A stretch of DNA of 9,507 bases. It comes from Kangiellaceae bacterium (GTDB taxonomy: Bacteria; Pseudomonadota; Gammaproteobacteria; Enterobacterales; Kangiellaceae). The stretch is from the NCBI GenBank assembly GCA_030590405.1, contig JAUUYO010000135.1, positions 1 to 9,507 of the forward strand, read 5' to 3'. Numbering within the stretch: position 1 is the stretch's first letter; every line of letters begins with the position of its first letter. The position numbers and the translations under genes were made by a program. Positions 1 through 6,565 of this stretch are shown here, piece by piece. The notes under the pieces were generated by a model, which saw only the letters and a program-made list of their open reading frames with translations, had not been told where the DNA came from and made no database searches.

Positions 1-762
1 ACCATTTTGATTAACACCCAACGGAATATTACCCAGATCCGTTTCATTTTTTAAATAACCGGTCGCCCTCACCATATATTCCGCTTCAGCCATCTCGACC
101 ACCGATGCACCGATCTCCTGATTACCTCGTTTGATCGCCATTTGAATATGCGACAACGGAATACCAAAAGCTCTGAGTTTATCCGGATCGACTCGAATTT
201 GATATTGTTTGACCATACCACCAAGCGCGCTCACTTCAGAAACGCCAGGCACGGTTTGTAATTCATACTTTAAGAACCAGTCTTGTAAGCTGCGTAGCTG
301 ACTAATATCGTTTTGTCCGGTTCTATCCACCAGTGCATACAAATAAACCCAACCAACACCGGTGGCATCCGGACCGAGTTGCGGTCTGGCATTTGCTGGA
401 AGTGAAGGAGCCACCTGACTTAAATATTCCAGCACCCGAGTTCTTGCCCAGTAGAGATCAGTTTTTTCGTCAAAAATAATGTAAACGTAAGAATCACCAA
501 AAAATGAATAACCTCGAACCGTCACGGCACCGGGCACCGAAAGCATGGCGGTGGTTAATGGGTAAGTTACTTGATCTTGAACCACCTGCGGTGCCTGACC
601 CGGATAAGAAGTTTTGATAATCACTTGCACATCGGATAGATCAGGTAGTGCATCTACCGGGGTATTTTTGAGCGAATACAAACCAACGCCAACTAGCATA
701 ATGGTCGCCAGCACCACAAAAAAACGATTGTCAACAGACCAATGAATAATGGATTTAATCAT
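1..762 (-). CDS. cusA: Cu(I)/Ag(I) efflux RND pump CusA, N-terminal part (3' end beyond window)
   Basis: Heavy-metal RND (HME-RND) inner-membrane proton antiporter, the pump of a CusCBA-type tripartite exporter that moves Cu(I)/Ag(I) out of the cell. The 254 codons visible begin MIKSIIHWSVDNRFFVV, the typical family start, followed by the first membrane helix (about residues 13-33). The porter region follows, with the family signatures VDALPDLSDVQV, YPGQAP, VRGYSFFGDSYVY, LGPDATGVGWVY and PGVSEVSALGG. About three quarters of the usual ~1040 residues lie beyond the left edge, including the Met triad of the binding site, so substrate cannot be read directly. The ATG overlaps the cusB stop as ATGA, and an AGGAGC ribosome site sits inside the cusB tail, so translation is probably coupled. 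The reading frame is intact as far as it can be seen. The family call is strong; Cu/Ag rather than Zn/Co/Cd rests on these signatures and on the CusB partner. Confidence 0.95.
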   Translation of the reverse strand, partial: MIKSIIHWSVDNRFFVVLATIMLVGVGLYSLKNTPVDALPDLSDVQVIIKTSYPGQAPQVVQDQVTYPLTTAMLSVPGAVTVRGYSFFGDSYVYIIFDEKTDLYWARTRVLEYLSQVAPSLPANARPQLGPDATGVGWVYLYALVDRTGQNDISQLRSLQDWFLKYELQTVPGVSEVSALGGMVKQYQIRVDPDKLRAFGIPLSHIQMAIKRGNQEIGASVVEMAEAEYMVRATGYLKNETDLGNIPLGVNQNG

Positions 763-2333
763 TTCAATCGCTCCTGTTGTGCATCGTTATTGGCAGGATT
801 ATTGAAATTGGCTGGTGCTTGCGGATACAGGTCAGTGATCACAAAATTATCATCACTCATATGAAAAGTAAACTGGATCAGCATACCATTTTCTAACCCT
901 GTCATATCAACCTGCTCACTAACTAAAAAATCTAAAGTGGCTGCGGGACGTCCCCATTTTTCGACAGGACCACGACTAATATTGAGCATACGATGGTCGA
1001 GCATGATGTTATTGACGACTCCTTCAGCTTCTGCGGAACTGAACTCGCCACCTGAAAAGACTTGTACGTCTAGTGGATGATTCATTCGTTTAAAATCAGA
1101 GGATTTACTGGATTCTGAATCAAGTAAAAACTGTGCCGATGAAACTACCATTTCACCCTTATCAAGACCCGCCAGAATTTCAACCGAAGTATCATCAAAT
1201 CGACCGACCTTCACTTCAATCGACTTAAAACGCCCCTCACCAAGCGCCAAAACAACACGGTCTGAATTGCCGCTACGGATCAAAGCCTCTTTAGGGATCA
1301 TTAATATTTTTTCTTTCATATTGGAGTGAATGATGACTTGAGCGAACATATTGGGTTTCAATTGGTTATCTTTGTTACTAAAACGCAGACGAACTTTAAT
1401 AGTTCGTGTTTTTGGATCAAGCGTGGGATAAACATAATCAACTTCTCCTTGCCAATCGATACCCGGCAAGTAGGCCAACGACATAGTCACCAATAACCCT
1501 TTAATCACTTGCGATGATTGGCGTTCGAAAATTTCAGCTTCAACCCACACTTGATCAAGCTTGCCAATCGACATTAGAGTCGTACCCGGTTTAACGAAAA
1601 ATCCTTCTCTAATATTTAGATTGTCAACTACCCCAGTTTGTGGCGAATAGAAAGTAATAGATTGTTTAACTCGACGAGCTTTCTTTAAATTTCTAATCGC
1701 ACTTTTCGGCAGTTGCAATGCGCTTAATCGATCTTCCGCAGCACTGATCAAGCGTTGATTTTTTCGATCGAGTGCCAGTAGATATTCTTCTTGTGCATTA
1801 ACTAATGCGGGCGAATAAATTTCATACAGAGGTTCATTTTTACCGATTGGGTCACCCGCCGCTTTAACATAAAGTTTTTCGATCCAACCTTCCACCCGTG
1901 GATGAATGTGGACCAATTGATCCTCGTCGTACTTAACATAACCAACCGTTTTTATTTGCGAATGCAATGATTTATACTCCGCCATTGCCGTTCTAACCCC
2001 CAGGTTATTGACGACTTCCGGCGATATTTTAATCGTTCCCGGTCCAGAGTCCGCACCCGATCCACCATCGGCGTAAACTGGAACCAGGTCCATTCCCATC
2101 GGCGACTGACCGGGTTTATCTCTTCGGTAATTGGCATCCATTGGAGCGACCCAGTAAAGTGGTTTTTTCTCCTCAGGAGTGGATACCATGGATTCAGGAC
2201 CCGCCGAAAATTCGGCTAATATTGAATAGAGTCCAATAGTGACTAATGCACCGATAACAGCCCCTGTTAGCATCGATTTTCTTGAGCTGGATTTTTTTGA
2301 ATTGTTTTTTTCTAAATTTGTCTGATTGTTCAT
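759..2333 (-). CDS. cusB: Cu(I)/Ag(I) efflux periplasmic adaptor CusB with C-terminal CusF-like domain
   Basis: Membrane fusion protein linking the RND pump to the outer-membrane channel. Its 524 residues show, in order: a basic Ser/Lys-rich N-terminus; one anchor helix (about 21-42); a heavy-metal-binding domain (about 60-87) of the YWVAPMD...SPMGMDLVPVY type, which has Met65, Met79 and Met81 but not the Cys/His of the more common YTCPMHP form; barrel-sandwich and hairpin domains (about 120-260, with HPRVEGWIEKLYV and YSPQTGVV); a beta-barrel (about 260-340); and a membrane-proximal domain to about 410. A CusF-like fold follows (about 435-503). In that last domain the positions that bind Cu(I) in E. 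coli CusF (His36, Trp44, Met47, Met49) align with Arg454, Arg462, Ala465 and Leu467, so it probably does not bind metal in the usual way. A ribosome site (AGGTGG) lies 4 bases before the ATG. It sits between tolC and cusA, and its stop overlaps the cusA start. Confidence 0.95.
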   Translation of the reverse strand: MNNQTNLEKNNSKKSSSRKSMLTGAVIGALVTIGLYSILAEFSAGPESMVSTPEEKKPLYWVAPMDANYRRDKPGQSPMGMDLVPVYADGGSGADSGPGTIKISPEVVNNLGVRTAMAEYKSLHSQIKTVGYVKYDEDQLVHIHPRVEGWIEKLYVKAAGDPIGKNEPLYEIYSPALVNAQEEYLLALDRKNQRLISAAEDRLSALQLPKSAIRNLKKARRVKQSITFYSPQTGVVDNLNIREGFFVKPGTTLMSIGKLDQVWVEAEIFERQSSQVIKGLLVTMSLAYLPGIDWQGEVDYVYPTLDPKTRTIKVRLRFSNKDNQLKPNMFAQVIIHSNMKEKILMIPKEALIRSGNSDRVVLALGEGRFKSIEVKVGRFDDTSVEILAGLDKGEMVVSSAQFLLDSESSKSSDFKRMNHPLDVQVFSGGEFSSAEAEGVVNNIMLDHRMLNISRGPVEKWGRPAATLDFLVSEQVDMTGLENGMLIQFTFHMSDDNFVITDLYPQAPANFNNPANNDAQQERLK

Positions 2334-2384
2334 CTTTCCACCTATAGCTCTATTCTTGAGCCGATTGTTAATTCATTTGTATAT

Positions 2385-2454
2385 GATGGGTTGTAACCCA
2401 ACAAATATTTATGATTTATATCCGACCATCGTGTTGGGTTATAACCCAACCTAC
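2385..2454. repeat. Paired REP-like palindromes between tolC and cusB
   Basis: Two copies of one hairpin sequence lie 48 bases apart. Copy 1 (2385-2402) is GATGGGTTGTAACCCAAC. Copy 2 (2433-2450) is GTTGGGTTATAACCCAAC, a perfect 18-bp palindrome. They agree at 16 of 18 positions. On the minus strand copy 2 is preceded by GTAG (CTAC at 2451-2454 on the plus strand). A GTAG or similar tetranucleotide next to a hairpin is known for REP elements moved by RAYT transposases. The tolC stop codon (TAG) is part of that GTAG. In the mRNA the hairpins lie in the leader of cusB and could act on processing or attenuation. No poly-U run follows, so this is not a classical terminator. The palindromes are directly visible; assignment to the REP class is inference. 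Confidence 0.65.
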
Positions 2455-3869
2455 TTATACTCAACATTCCCGATAAAAAAATAATTCAATTGCGCAATAT
2501 TTTTCTGCCTTTCCACATCAATGCTTAAGGCATCAATACTCGCATTAAGCTCCGCTATTTTTGAGCGGATCACTTCGGCAAAATCACCATCGTCATTGGT
2601 GTAGGCGGTCAGTGATGCTTCTGCCTGATCGTGCATTTGTGGAATTAACTTAGTTCGATAAAGTGATTGCCGCTCGCTCAGCCGCAACAATTGGGTTCGC
2701 GTTGATTGAACCGATGCAATCATTTTTCTGATCAATGACCATTTTTGAGTTTTAATCACTGCCGATTTTGAAACCGCTGATTGAACTTGCTTGTCTTGCC
2801 GGTTGCCGGTAAACAGCGGAATATCAAACGAGACCCCGATCGAAAAAAGATCGGAGCGCTGTTGGCCTAACGAATTGTCATCTCGATAACCGTAACTGGC
2901 ATTTAGTCTCCATTCAGGTTTATATTTTTGCTTAACCAGGGCGATGCCGCTTTTACTGGCCTTGATCCGTTGTTTGAGAGCGACCACCGATGGATGCCCT
3001 GCCAAATATTTAAATAATTTTTGGTTACTGATTTTTGCTTTTGATAAAACCTGTTCTGGAAATAACATTTTGATATCGGGTATTCTTTTTGTAACTTTCA
3101 ATGAAGACGCTTGCAGTAAAAAAATTTCTGATTCTAAATTAGAGTCTTTTAGTGATTGCTCCCCATCTCTCTCTAAGAAATCATCGCTCTCTAAAAAAGA
3201 ATGACTCAACCATTCCGATAATTTTTGCAATCCCATTTCTTTTTGTTGATTAAGCATGGTGAGACGGTCATCTAGACGGGTTAATTCAAGTTGCGCCCTG
3301 ACGATATCCTGCTGGCGGGTTTTACCAATAGTTGAGGCATAACTGGCCTGAGCAACATCTGCTAATTGCTCGAAAAGTCCGCGATCTTTTTCAATCAGGG
3401 CAATGCTTTGTTGCGCTTTATACACATCGAGCCAAAGTTGACTAACCATCACTTTCAGTTTCGCTTTACGATCTTCTCGTTGAAATGGATACTCACTGGC
3501 GAGTAAATTAAGTTGTTGTTGTTTAATTGCCAAACTATCCCCACGAGGCAGCATTTGAGATACGCCGACTTTAAATTGAGTCATGGCCTCCTGACCAAAA
3601 TCAAAACTATCCGCAGCGATATTGACAAGATTAATCGAGACTTTAGGATCTGGCAGTGTTCCAGCGGCAATGCTCATGGATTCAATGGAATTTTGCCGAT
3701 GCCGATTACCTTGCAGCCAAGGATCATTCTGGATGGCGGATTTGGTTGCTGCATCAAGGGTTAATACCGACTGATCGGTGTTTGCATGGGTTGGGTATGC
3801 CAACAAAAATAGACCGCAGAAAAAACAAATGGCGGTCAATTTTCGAGTCGTGGAACAATAAATATTCAT
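2451..3869 (-). CDS. TolC-family outer-membrane efflux protein of the cus operon (CusC role)
   Basis: Outer-membrane channel expected to complete the CusABC-type exporter. I chose the ATG at 3867-3869, giving 472 residues. It places a good Sec signal peptide first (basic start, hydrophobic core AICFFCGLFLL, cleavage after THA). A GTG 19 codons upstream (3924-3926) would add a charged, non-signal extension and lies inside a repeat. The protein has the two-repeat TolC layout: an early LTLDAATKSAIQNDPWL segment, long Gln/Lys-rich helical stretches with coiled-coil character, and the late strand motif GVSFDIPLFTGNRQDKQVQSA. No lipobox Cys is evident, unlike E. coli CusC, so it is probably not lipidated. 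It sits directly before cusB. Its TAG stop falls on the GTAG of a REP-like palindrome, so the extreme C-terminus may have been set by insertion of that repeat. The family is clear; metal specificity comes from context only. Confidence 0.9.
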   Translation of the reverse strand: MNIYCSTTRKLTAICFFCGLFLLAYPTHANTDQSVLTLDAATKSAIQNDPWLQGNRHRQNSIESMSIAAGTLPDPKVSINLVNIAADSFDFGQEAMTQFKVGVSQMLPRGDSLAIKQQQLNLLASEYPFQREDRKAKLKVMVSQLWLDVYKAQQSIALIEKDRGLFEQLADVAQASYASTIGKTRQQDIVRAQLELTRLDDRLTMLNQQKEMGLQKLSEWLSHSFLESDDFLERDGEQSLKDSNLESEIFLLQASSLKVTKRIPDIKMLFPEQVLSKAKISNQKLFKYLAGHPSVVALKQRIKASKSGIALVKQKYKPEWRLNASYGYRDDNSLGQQRSDLFSIGVSFDIPLFTGNRQDKQVQSAVSKSAVIKTQKWSLIRKMIASVQSTRTQLLRLSERQSLYRTKLIPQMHDQAEASLTAYTNDDGDFAEVIRSKIAELNASIDALSIDVERQKNIAQLNYFFIGNVEYK

Positions 3870-3908
3870 GTTGTAAACCTGATTTCTAAAAGCTAACCAA
3901 GCAACTAA

Positions 3909-3976
3909 TTCGCGACATAGAGACACGTTCCTACCAAAAATTCATCACAAGGTAGGAGCGTCCGTCTCGGCGCGAA
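3909..3976. repeat. Inverted pair of REP-like elements between the Met/Cys-rich gene and tolC
   Basis: Two imperfect inverted arms, 3909-3935 and 3951-3976, flank a 15-base spacer. Both arms share the outer block TTCGCG (as CGCGAA in arm 2) and the inner block CCTACC / GGTAGG; the middle parts have diverged. Arm 2 has GTAGGAGCG near its start and GGCGCGAA at its end, the general look of GTAG-headed REP elements in gammaproteobacteria. Head-to-head pairs of this kind are how REP sequences often occur (BIME-like doublets). Transcribed in either direction, the pair can fold into a long hairpin. It lies in the 218-base gap between two co-directional genes, so it may affect mRNA stability between them. 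The inverted symmetry is directly visible; the class is inferred. Confidence 0.65.
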
Positions 3977-4087
3977 CAAAGCCAAATTCTCTGGAAAACT
4001 ATAGAAAAGTATTAAATTGATTAAGATACATACGAGAAAAACATTCCCGTAACTTACGTTCAGAAATTCAAACGGATCTATCCCGTG

Positions 4088-4486
4088 TTAACTTAAAATA
4101 GGAGGACGATAGAGAGAAGATAAATATTGGTGAGGCACCATAGAATAGTCGGTAGTGATATTTTGTTGAACAAGTCCAACAGCTTGCATGGGCATCTCAC
4201 TTGCCACCGCCACAATGGCACAACCGCTCATAGAGCAATTACTGTCATCTGAGCAACAGTCTTGCATCATTGTTATTGATTGAGCATTGGCCTCATTCAT
4301 ATTAATCATTGAATGAGCGACCATGTGTTTCATGCCAACCATCATTTGCATATCAGAGTGAGATATTGGCAGGTCAGATGTTATCTGGCCAGACATCGAG
4401 CAAGAAATAATAGACGATGCGCTTGCCTGACCAACAAAGATCAGCAAGATTATCGTTATTAATATATTATTTCTGCCTTTTAACAC
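4088..4486 (-). CDS. Small secreted Met/Cys/His-rich protein, putative periplasmic copper-binding protein
   Basis: I do not recognise a named family. Starting from GTG at 4484-4486 the product has 132 residues: a short basic start (MLKGRNN), a hydrophobic core (ILITIILLIFVG) and a cleavage site after ASA, then a mature part of about 109 residues. The mature part holds 14 Met, 5 Cys and 4 His. They are clustered as HSDMQMMVGMKHM, then SITMMQDCC, then NCSMSGC, and the C-terminus is SSLYRPPILS. Clusters of Met, His and Cys are typical of proteins that bind Cu(I)/Ag(I) in the periplasm, and the gene is the first of the cus cluster behind its own promoter. The open frame can be extended to a TTG at 4553-4555, but that codon lies inside the predicted -35 box. 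A weak AAGAG ribosome site precedes the GTG. Function (metal carrier, sensor or copper-tolerance lipoprotein-like role) is inferred, not shown. Confidence 0.75.
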   Translation of the reverse strand: MLKGRNNILITIILLIFVGQASASSIISCSMSGQITSDLPISHSDMQMMVGMKHMVAHSMINMNEANAQSITMMQDCCSDDSNCSMSGCAIVAVASEMPMQAVGLVQQNITTDYSMVPHQYLSSLYRPPILS

Positions 4487-4526
4487 ATTGATGCTCTTTT
4501 TGAGTTTGCGTTGAAATACGTTGTAT

Positions 4527-4555
4527 AAGATACACCTAACGCAGAAAAGTTTCAA
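4527..4555 (-). promoter_or_regulatory. Predicted sigma-70 promoter of the Met/Cys-rich gene and cus operon
   Basis: On the minus strand TTGAAA (4555-4550) is separated by exactly 17 bases from TATCTT (4532-4527), close to the consensus -35/-10 arrangement. Transcription would start near 4520, about 35 bases before the GTG at 4486. Spacing is 17 rather than the 19-20 bases of CueR/MerR-type copper promoters, and no dyad of that class was seen in the spacer. Copper control, if any, must act another way. This promoter separates the cus genes from the upstream PepSY pair, although read-through is possible because no strong terminator lies between them. Confidence 0.55.
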
Positions 4556-4607
4556 TTTTTCTCAAAAAACAAAAAAATAATTGTAAATGCCAGGGCCTGT
4601 TGATCTT

Positions 4608-5639
4608 TCATGGCTCAATATTATCGGGAAGTTCGATGCTCATATTAGCATCCACGGACAGCTGGCAGGCCAGACGATAACCTTGTTTTAACTCATCATC
4701 ATCCAGAGTGTCATGTTCAACAAGGTGTGCAAGCTGCACACTTTCATCGGCGTTAACTAATTTTATCCGACAGCCACCACAAATTCCGCCGCCGCCACAA
4801 ACTGAATCCAGTTCGATATTTTGTTCTGATAGTGCATCCATTAACCTTTTATCTTTATCTACTTTAAGGTTTTTCTTGGCATTATTTTTGTCAATTAGAG
4901 TTACCGTAAATTTTTTATGTTGAACAAATCGATTAATGATATTGATAAAATCTTTTCTGGAAAAACTTGAATAAATCAACAGCATACCGGACATCGAAAA
5001 CAACAGTAAAATAATTGCCGCTATAATGATCAACGCATGATTAAAATCACCCCTTTGGCCTATCCCTAAAAATTCATAGTCCATAAAATGTAACATCATG
5101 AAAAAGTCAAAGGTTCGCCAACTGCTGGTTCTGATCCCTTGATATTCACCCGTTTTTGCAGAAAAATAGAGGTGAGAGTCAAATTCATCATCATAAACTA
5201 ACTGCCAGGATGGCAGAGAGAACCCTCGATTTTCATCGGATGATTCATTGATCAAGTTGACCTGCTGTAACTCGCCACCACCGCGATAATTTTCCTGAGA
5301 AATCTGTTTAATTAAATCTTCATCAATTACTATGGACTCTCTTGTCTGAGTATCGAGCAATAAAGTTTTGTTCTCAACCACCAACTTAAATACCGACTTA
5401 CCTAGCAGCGTTATTTGAGAAAGCTCTGTCGCTGTCGGATAGTTTTTCAGTAATTTAGCAAAATTTTCAGCCTGAATAATCTGATTGGTTTTATTTTTTT
5501 TATAAATGAAACCGCCGTCAACACTGTCGTGATTGATAAAACTAAAAACAATACCACTGACAATCCACAAGATCAGTTGAATACCAACCAATAATGCCAG
5601 CCATTTATGCAACCTTTTAAAGCTATTAATGAATGACAT
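4608..5639 (-). CDS. PepSY membrane protein fused to a C-terminal [2Fe-2S] ferredoxin domain
   Basis: 343 residues. Order: short cytoplasmic start with HKWLAL (His11); first membrane helix (about 13-35); periplasmic PepSY-like region (about 36-195), including SWQLVYDDEFDSHLYFSAKTGEYQGIR and WRTFDFFMMLHFMDY (His184); second helix (about 200-225); then a cytoplasmic ferredoxin domain (about 243-343). Its cluster ligands are Cys281, Cys287, Cys290 and Cys325: C-X5-C-X2-C-X34-C with the stretch CGGGGICGGC, resembling the ferredoxin domain of NqrF. PepSY-TM proteins include haem-binding inner-membrane reductases of ferric siderophores such as FoxB. The conserved His residues near the membrane could be haem ligands, with the ferredoxin as electron entry on the cytoplasmic side. 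Its ATG overlaps the stop of the preceding PepSY gene (TAATG), so the two are coupled. The domains are clear; the substrate (Fe, Cu or another) is unknown. Confidence 0.85.
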   Translation of the reverse strand: MSFINSFKRLHKWLALLVGIQLILWIVSGIVFSFINHDSVDGGFIYKKNKTNQIIQAENFAKLLKNYPTATELSQITLLGKSVFKLVVENKTLLLDTQTRESIVIDEDLIKQISQENYRGGGELQQVNLINESSDENRGFSLPSWQLVYDDEFDSHLYFSAKTGEYQGIRTSSWRTFDFFMMLHFMDYEFLGIGQRGDFNHALIIIAAIILLLFSMSGMLLIYSSFSRKDFINIINRFVQHKKFTVTLIDKNNAKKNLKVDKDKRLMDALSEQNIELDSVCGGGGICGGCRIKLVNADESVQLAHLVEHDTLDDDELKQGYRLACQLSVDANMSIELPDNIEP

Positions 5640-6331
5640 TATTGATGCTCTCCTTTTAACCGATAAAAGAGTAACCAGGAGCCAAACAAAGCCATTAGCA
5701 TGCTGGTAATACTAAACACTCGAAAAATGATGCCCGTCATACCGCCAACGCCCTGGTATTCCATGATATGTAACAGCCATAAAAAATCAAAAGCCCGCCA
5801 TAGGTCCGTGCGTTTAGAAATCAACCGTCCACTTTGAACATGAAAATAAAGTGTCGAGCGTAACCCATCATCGTACTGAACTTGCCATACAGGTTGTTTT
5901 CTTCCACCGACTTCTCCGGGATAGGCAGGCAAACGCTCAACCGAAGCGATGCTTGCTTCACCAGCATAGATCTCATTGGCCTGTTGCTCTATGACCTTGG
6001 CAGCCAGATCAGCTTTAATTTCACCGGTAATGGCGTCGACGATGGTGAGCTGTTTGGCGGAGCGAATTTCGTAAACAGATTGTTCAAAATAGACCTTAAG
6101 TTTAATGGACTGGATCGGGGCTAGTTGTTCAATAATTTGCTCTGAAATAGGGGATATCTTGTCTGACTCAATGATATTAGGCTTGAGTTCTTTGACTAAA
6201 TGATCCCCATGGATGATATCTAAGTCGACAGCAGTCATATATAAGCCACTAATCGACCAGATCAGCACCTGAATACCTGCGATTAAGGCTAACCATTTGT
6301 GGGTTTTTCATAACCAGAAAATTCTTTTCAT
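5639..6331 (-). pseudogene. PepSY membrane protein, paralogue of the next gene, interrupted by an in-frame TGA at codon 8
   Basis: Read from ATG at 6329-6331 the frame gives MKRIFWL, then TGA (6308-6310), then KTHKWLALIAGIQ continuing without a break to a TAA at 5639-5641 (230 sense-plus-nonsense codons). The stretch after the TGA matches the neighbouring paralogue at the same place: HKWLALIAGIQ here, HKWLALLVGIQ there, with His at codon 11 in both. This is therefore the true N-terminus, and the TGA replaces a sense codon, most simply a Trp TGG. The rest is intact: helix 1, a periplasmic PepSY-like domain, WRAFDFLWLLHIMEY (His188) and helix 2 near 198-225. It has no ferredoxin domain. Translation could only restart in frame at a GTG (6266-6268), losing half of helix 1. 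Options are a recent nonsense mutation, read-through or a sequencing error. If functional, it would pair with the PepSY-ferredoxin protein to supply a four-helix reductase core. Confidence 0.7.
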
Positions 6332-6501
6332 ATTTAATTCAAACTGTTATCGACATCAATAGGGGATGATAATTGATTTTTTACTGTGTTGGAATTGAGC
6401 GAAAGCAGTCCGAAAGTAAACGAGCTTTACGCTTCCAGCGTGCTTAGAATCAAAAAAGCCTGGAACTTTAGTGGCTATTTTAACGAAATTGGCTTGCTTT
6501 A

Positions 6502-6510
6502 TGGTAAAAT
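6502..6510 (+). promoter_or_regulatory. Possible extended -10 promoter of mdh
   Basis: TGGTAAAAT is an extended -10 element (TGn followed by TAAAAT at 6505-6510). No good -35 box lies 16-18 bases upstream, which is tolerated in extended -10 promoters. Transcription would start near 6517, giving a leader of about 50 bases before the mdh ATG. The rest of the 234-base divergent gap between mdh and the PepSY pair shows no further convincing motif. Confidence 0.4.
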
Positions 6511-6565
6511 CGCAGCCAGTTTACTAATCTACCTTTATGACTATCCATTTGAGAGGACAATCAAA

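Noticed and set aside
3924..3926. GTG as the start of the TolC-family gene
   Set aside because: It would add 19 residues before a clear signal peptide, its AGGA is only two bases away, and it lies inside a REP-like arm.
4533..4549. CueR/MerR-type copper operator in the promoter spacer of the cus operon
   Set aside because: The spacer is 17 bases, not 19-20, and shows no inverted repeat of the CueR type.
4574..4600. Terminator after the PepSY-ferredoxin gene
   Set aside because: There is a T-rich stretch on the minus strand, but the hairpin before it is only a weak CAG/CTG stem, so no terminator is called.
6308..6310. TGA as a selenocysteine codon
   Set aside because: The position is a variable cytoplasmic residue before helix 1, aligned with no Cys in the paralogue, and no convincing SECIS-like hairpin follows.
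6250..6311. Short out-of-frame ATG overlapping the TGA (ATGA) as a restart site for the first PepSY gene
   Set aside because: That ATG opens a different frame that ends after about 20 codons, so it cannot restore the PepSY protein.
6367..6381. Fur box in the mdh / PepSY divergent gap
   Set aside because: Only one half (TGATAAT) matches; the other half of the inverted 7-1-7 site is poor. It may be kept in mind for the PepSY pair but is not supportable as a site.
6386..6565. 60-codon N-terminal extension of malate dehydrogenase
   Set aside because: The extension has no MDH homology, contains the likely promoter, and a good ribosome site precedes the ATG at 6566 that gives the standard family start.
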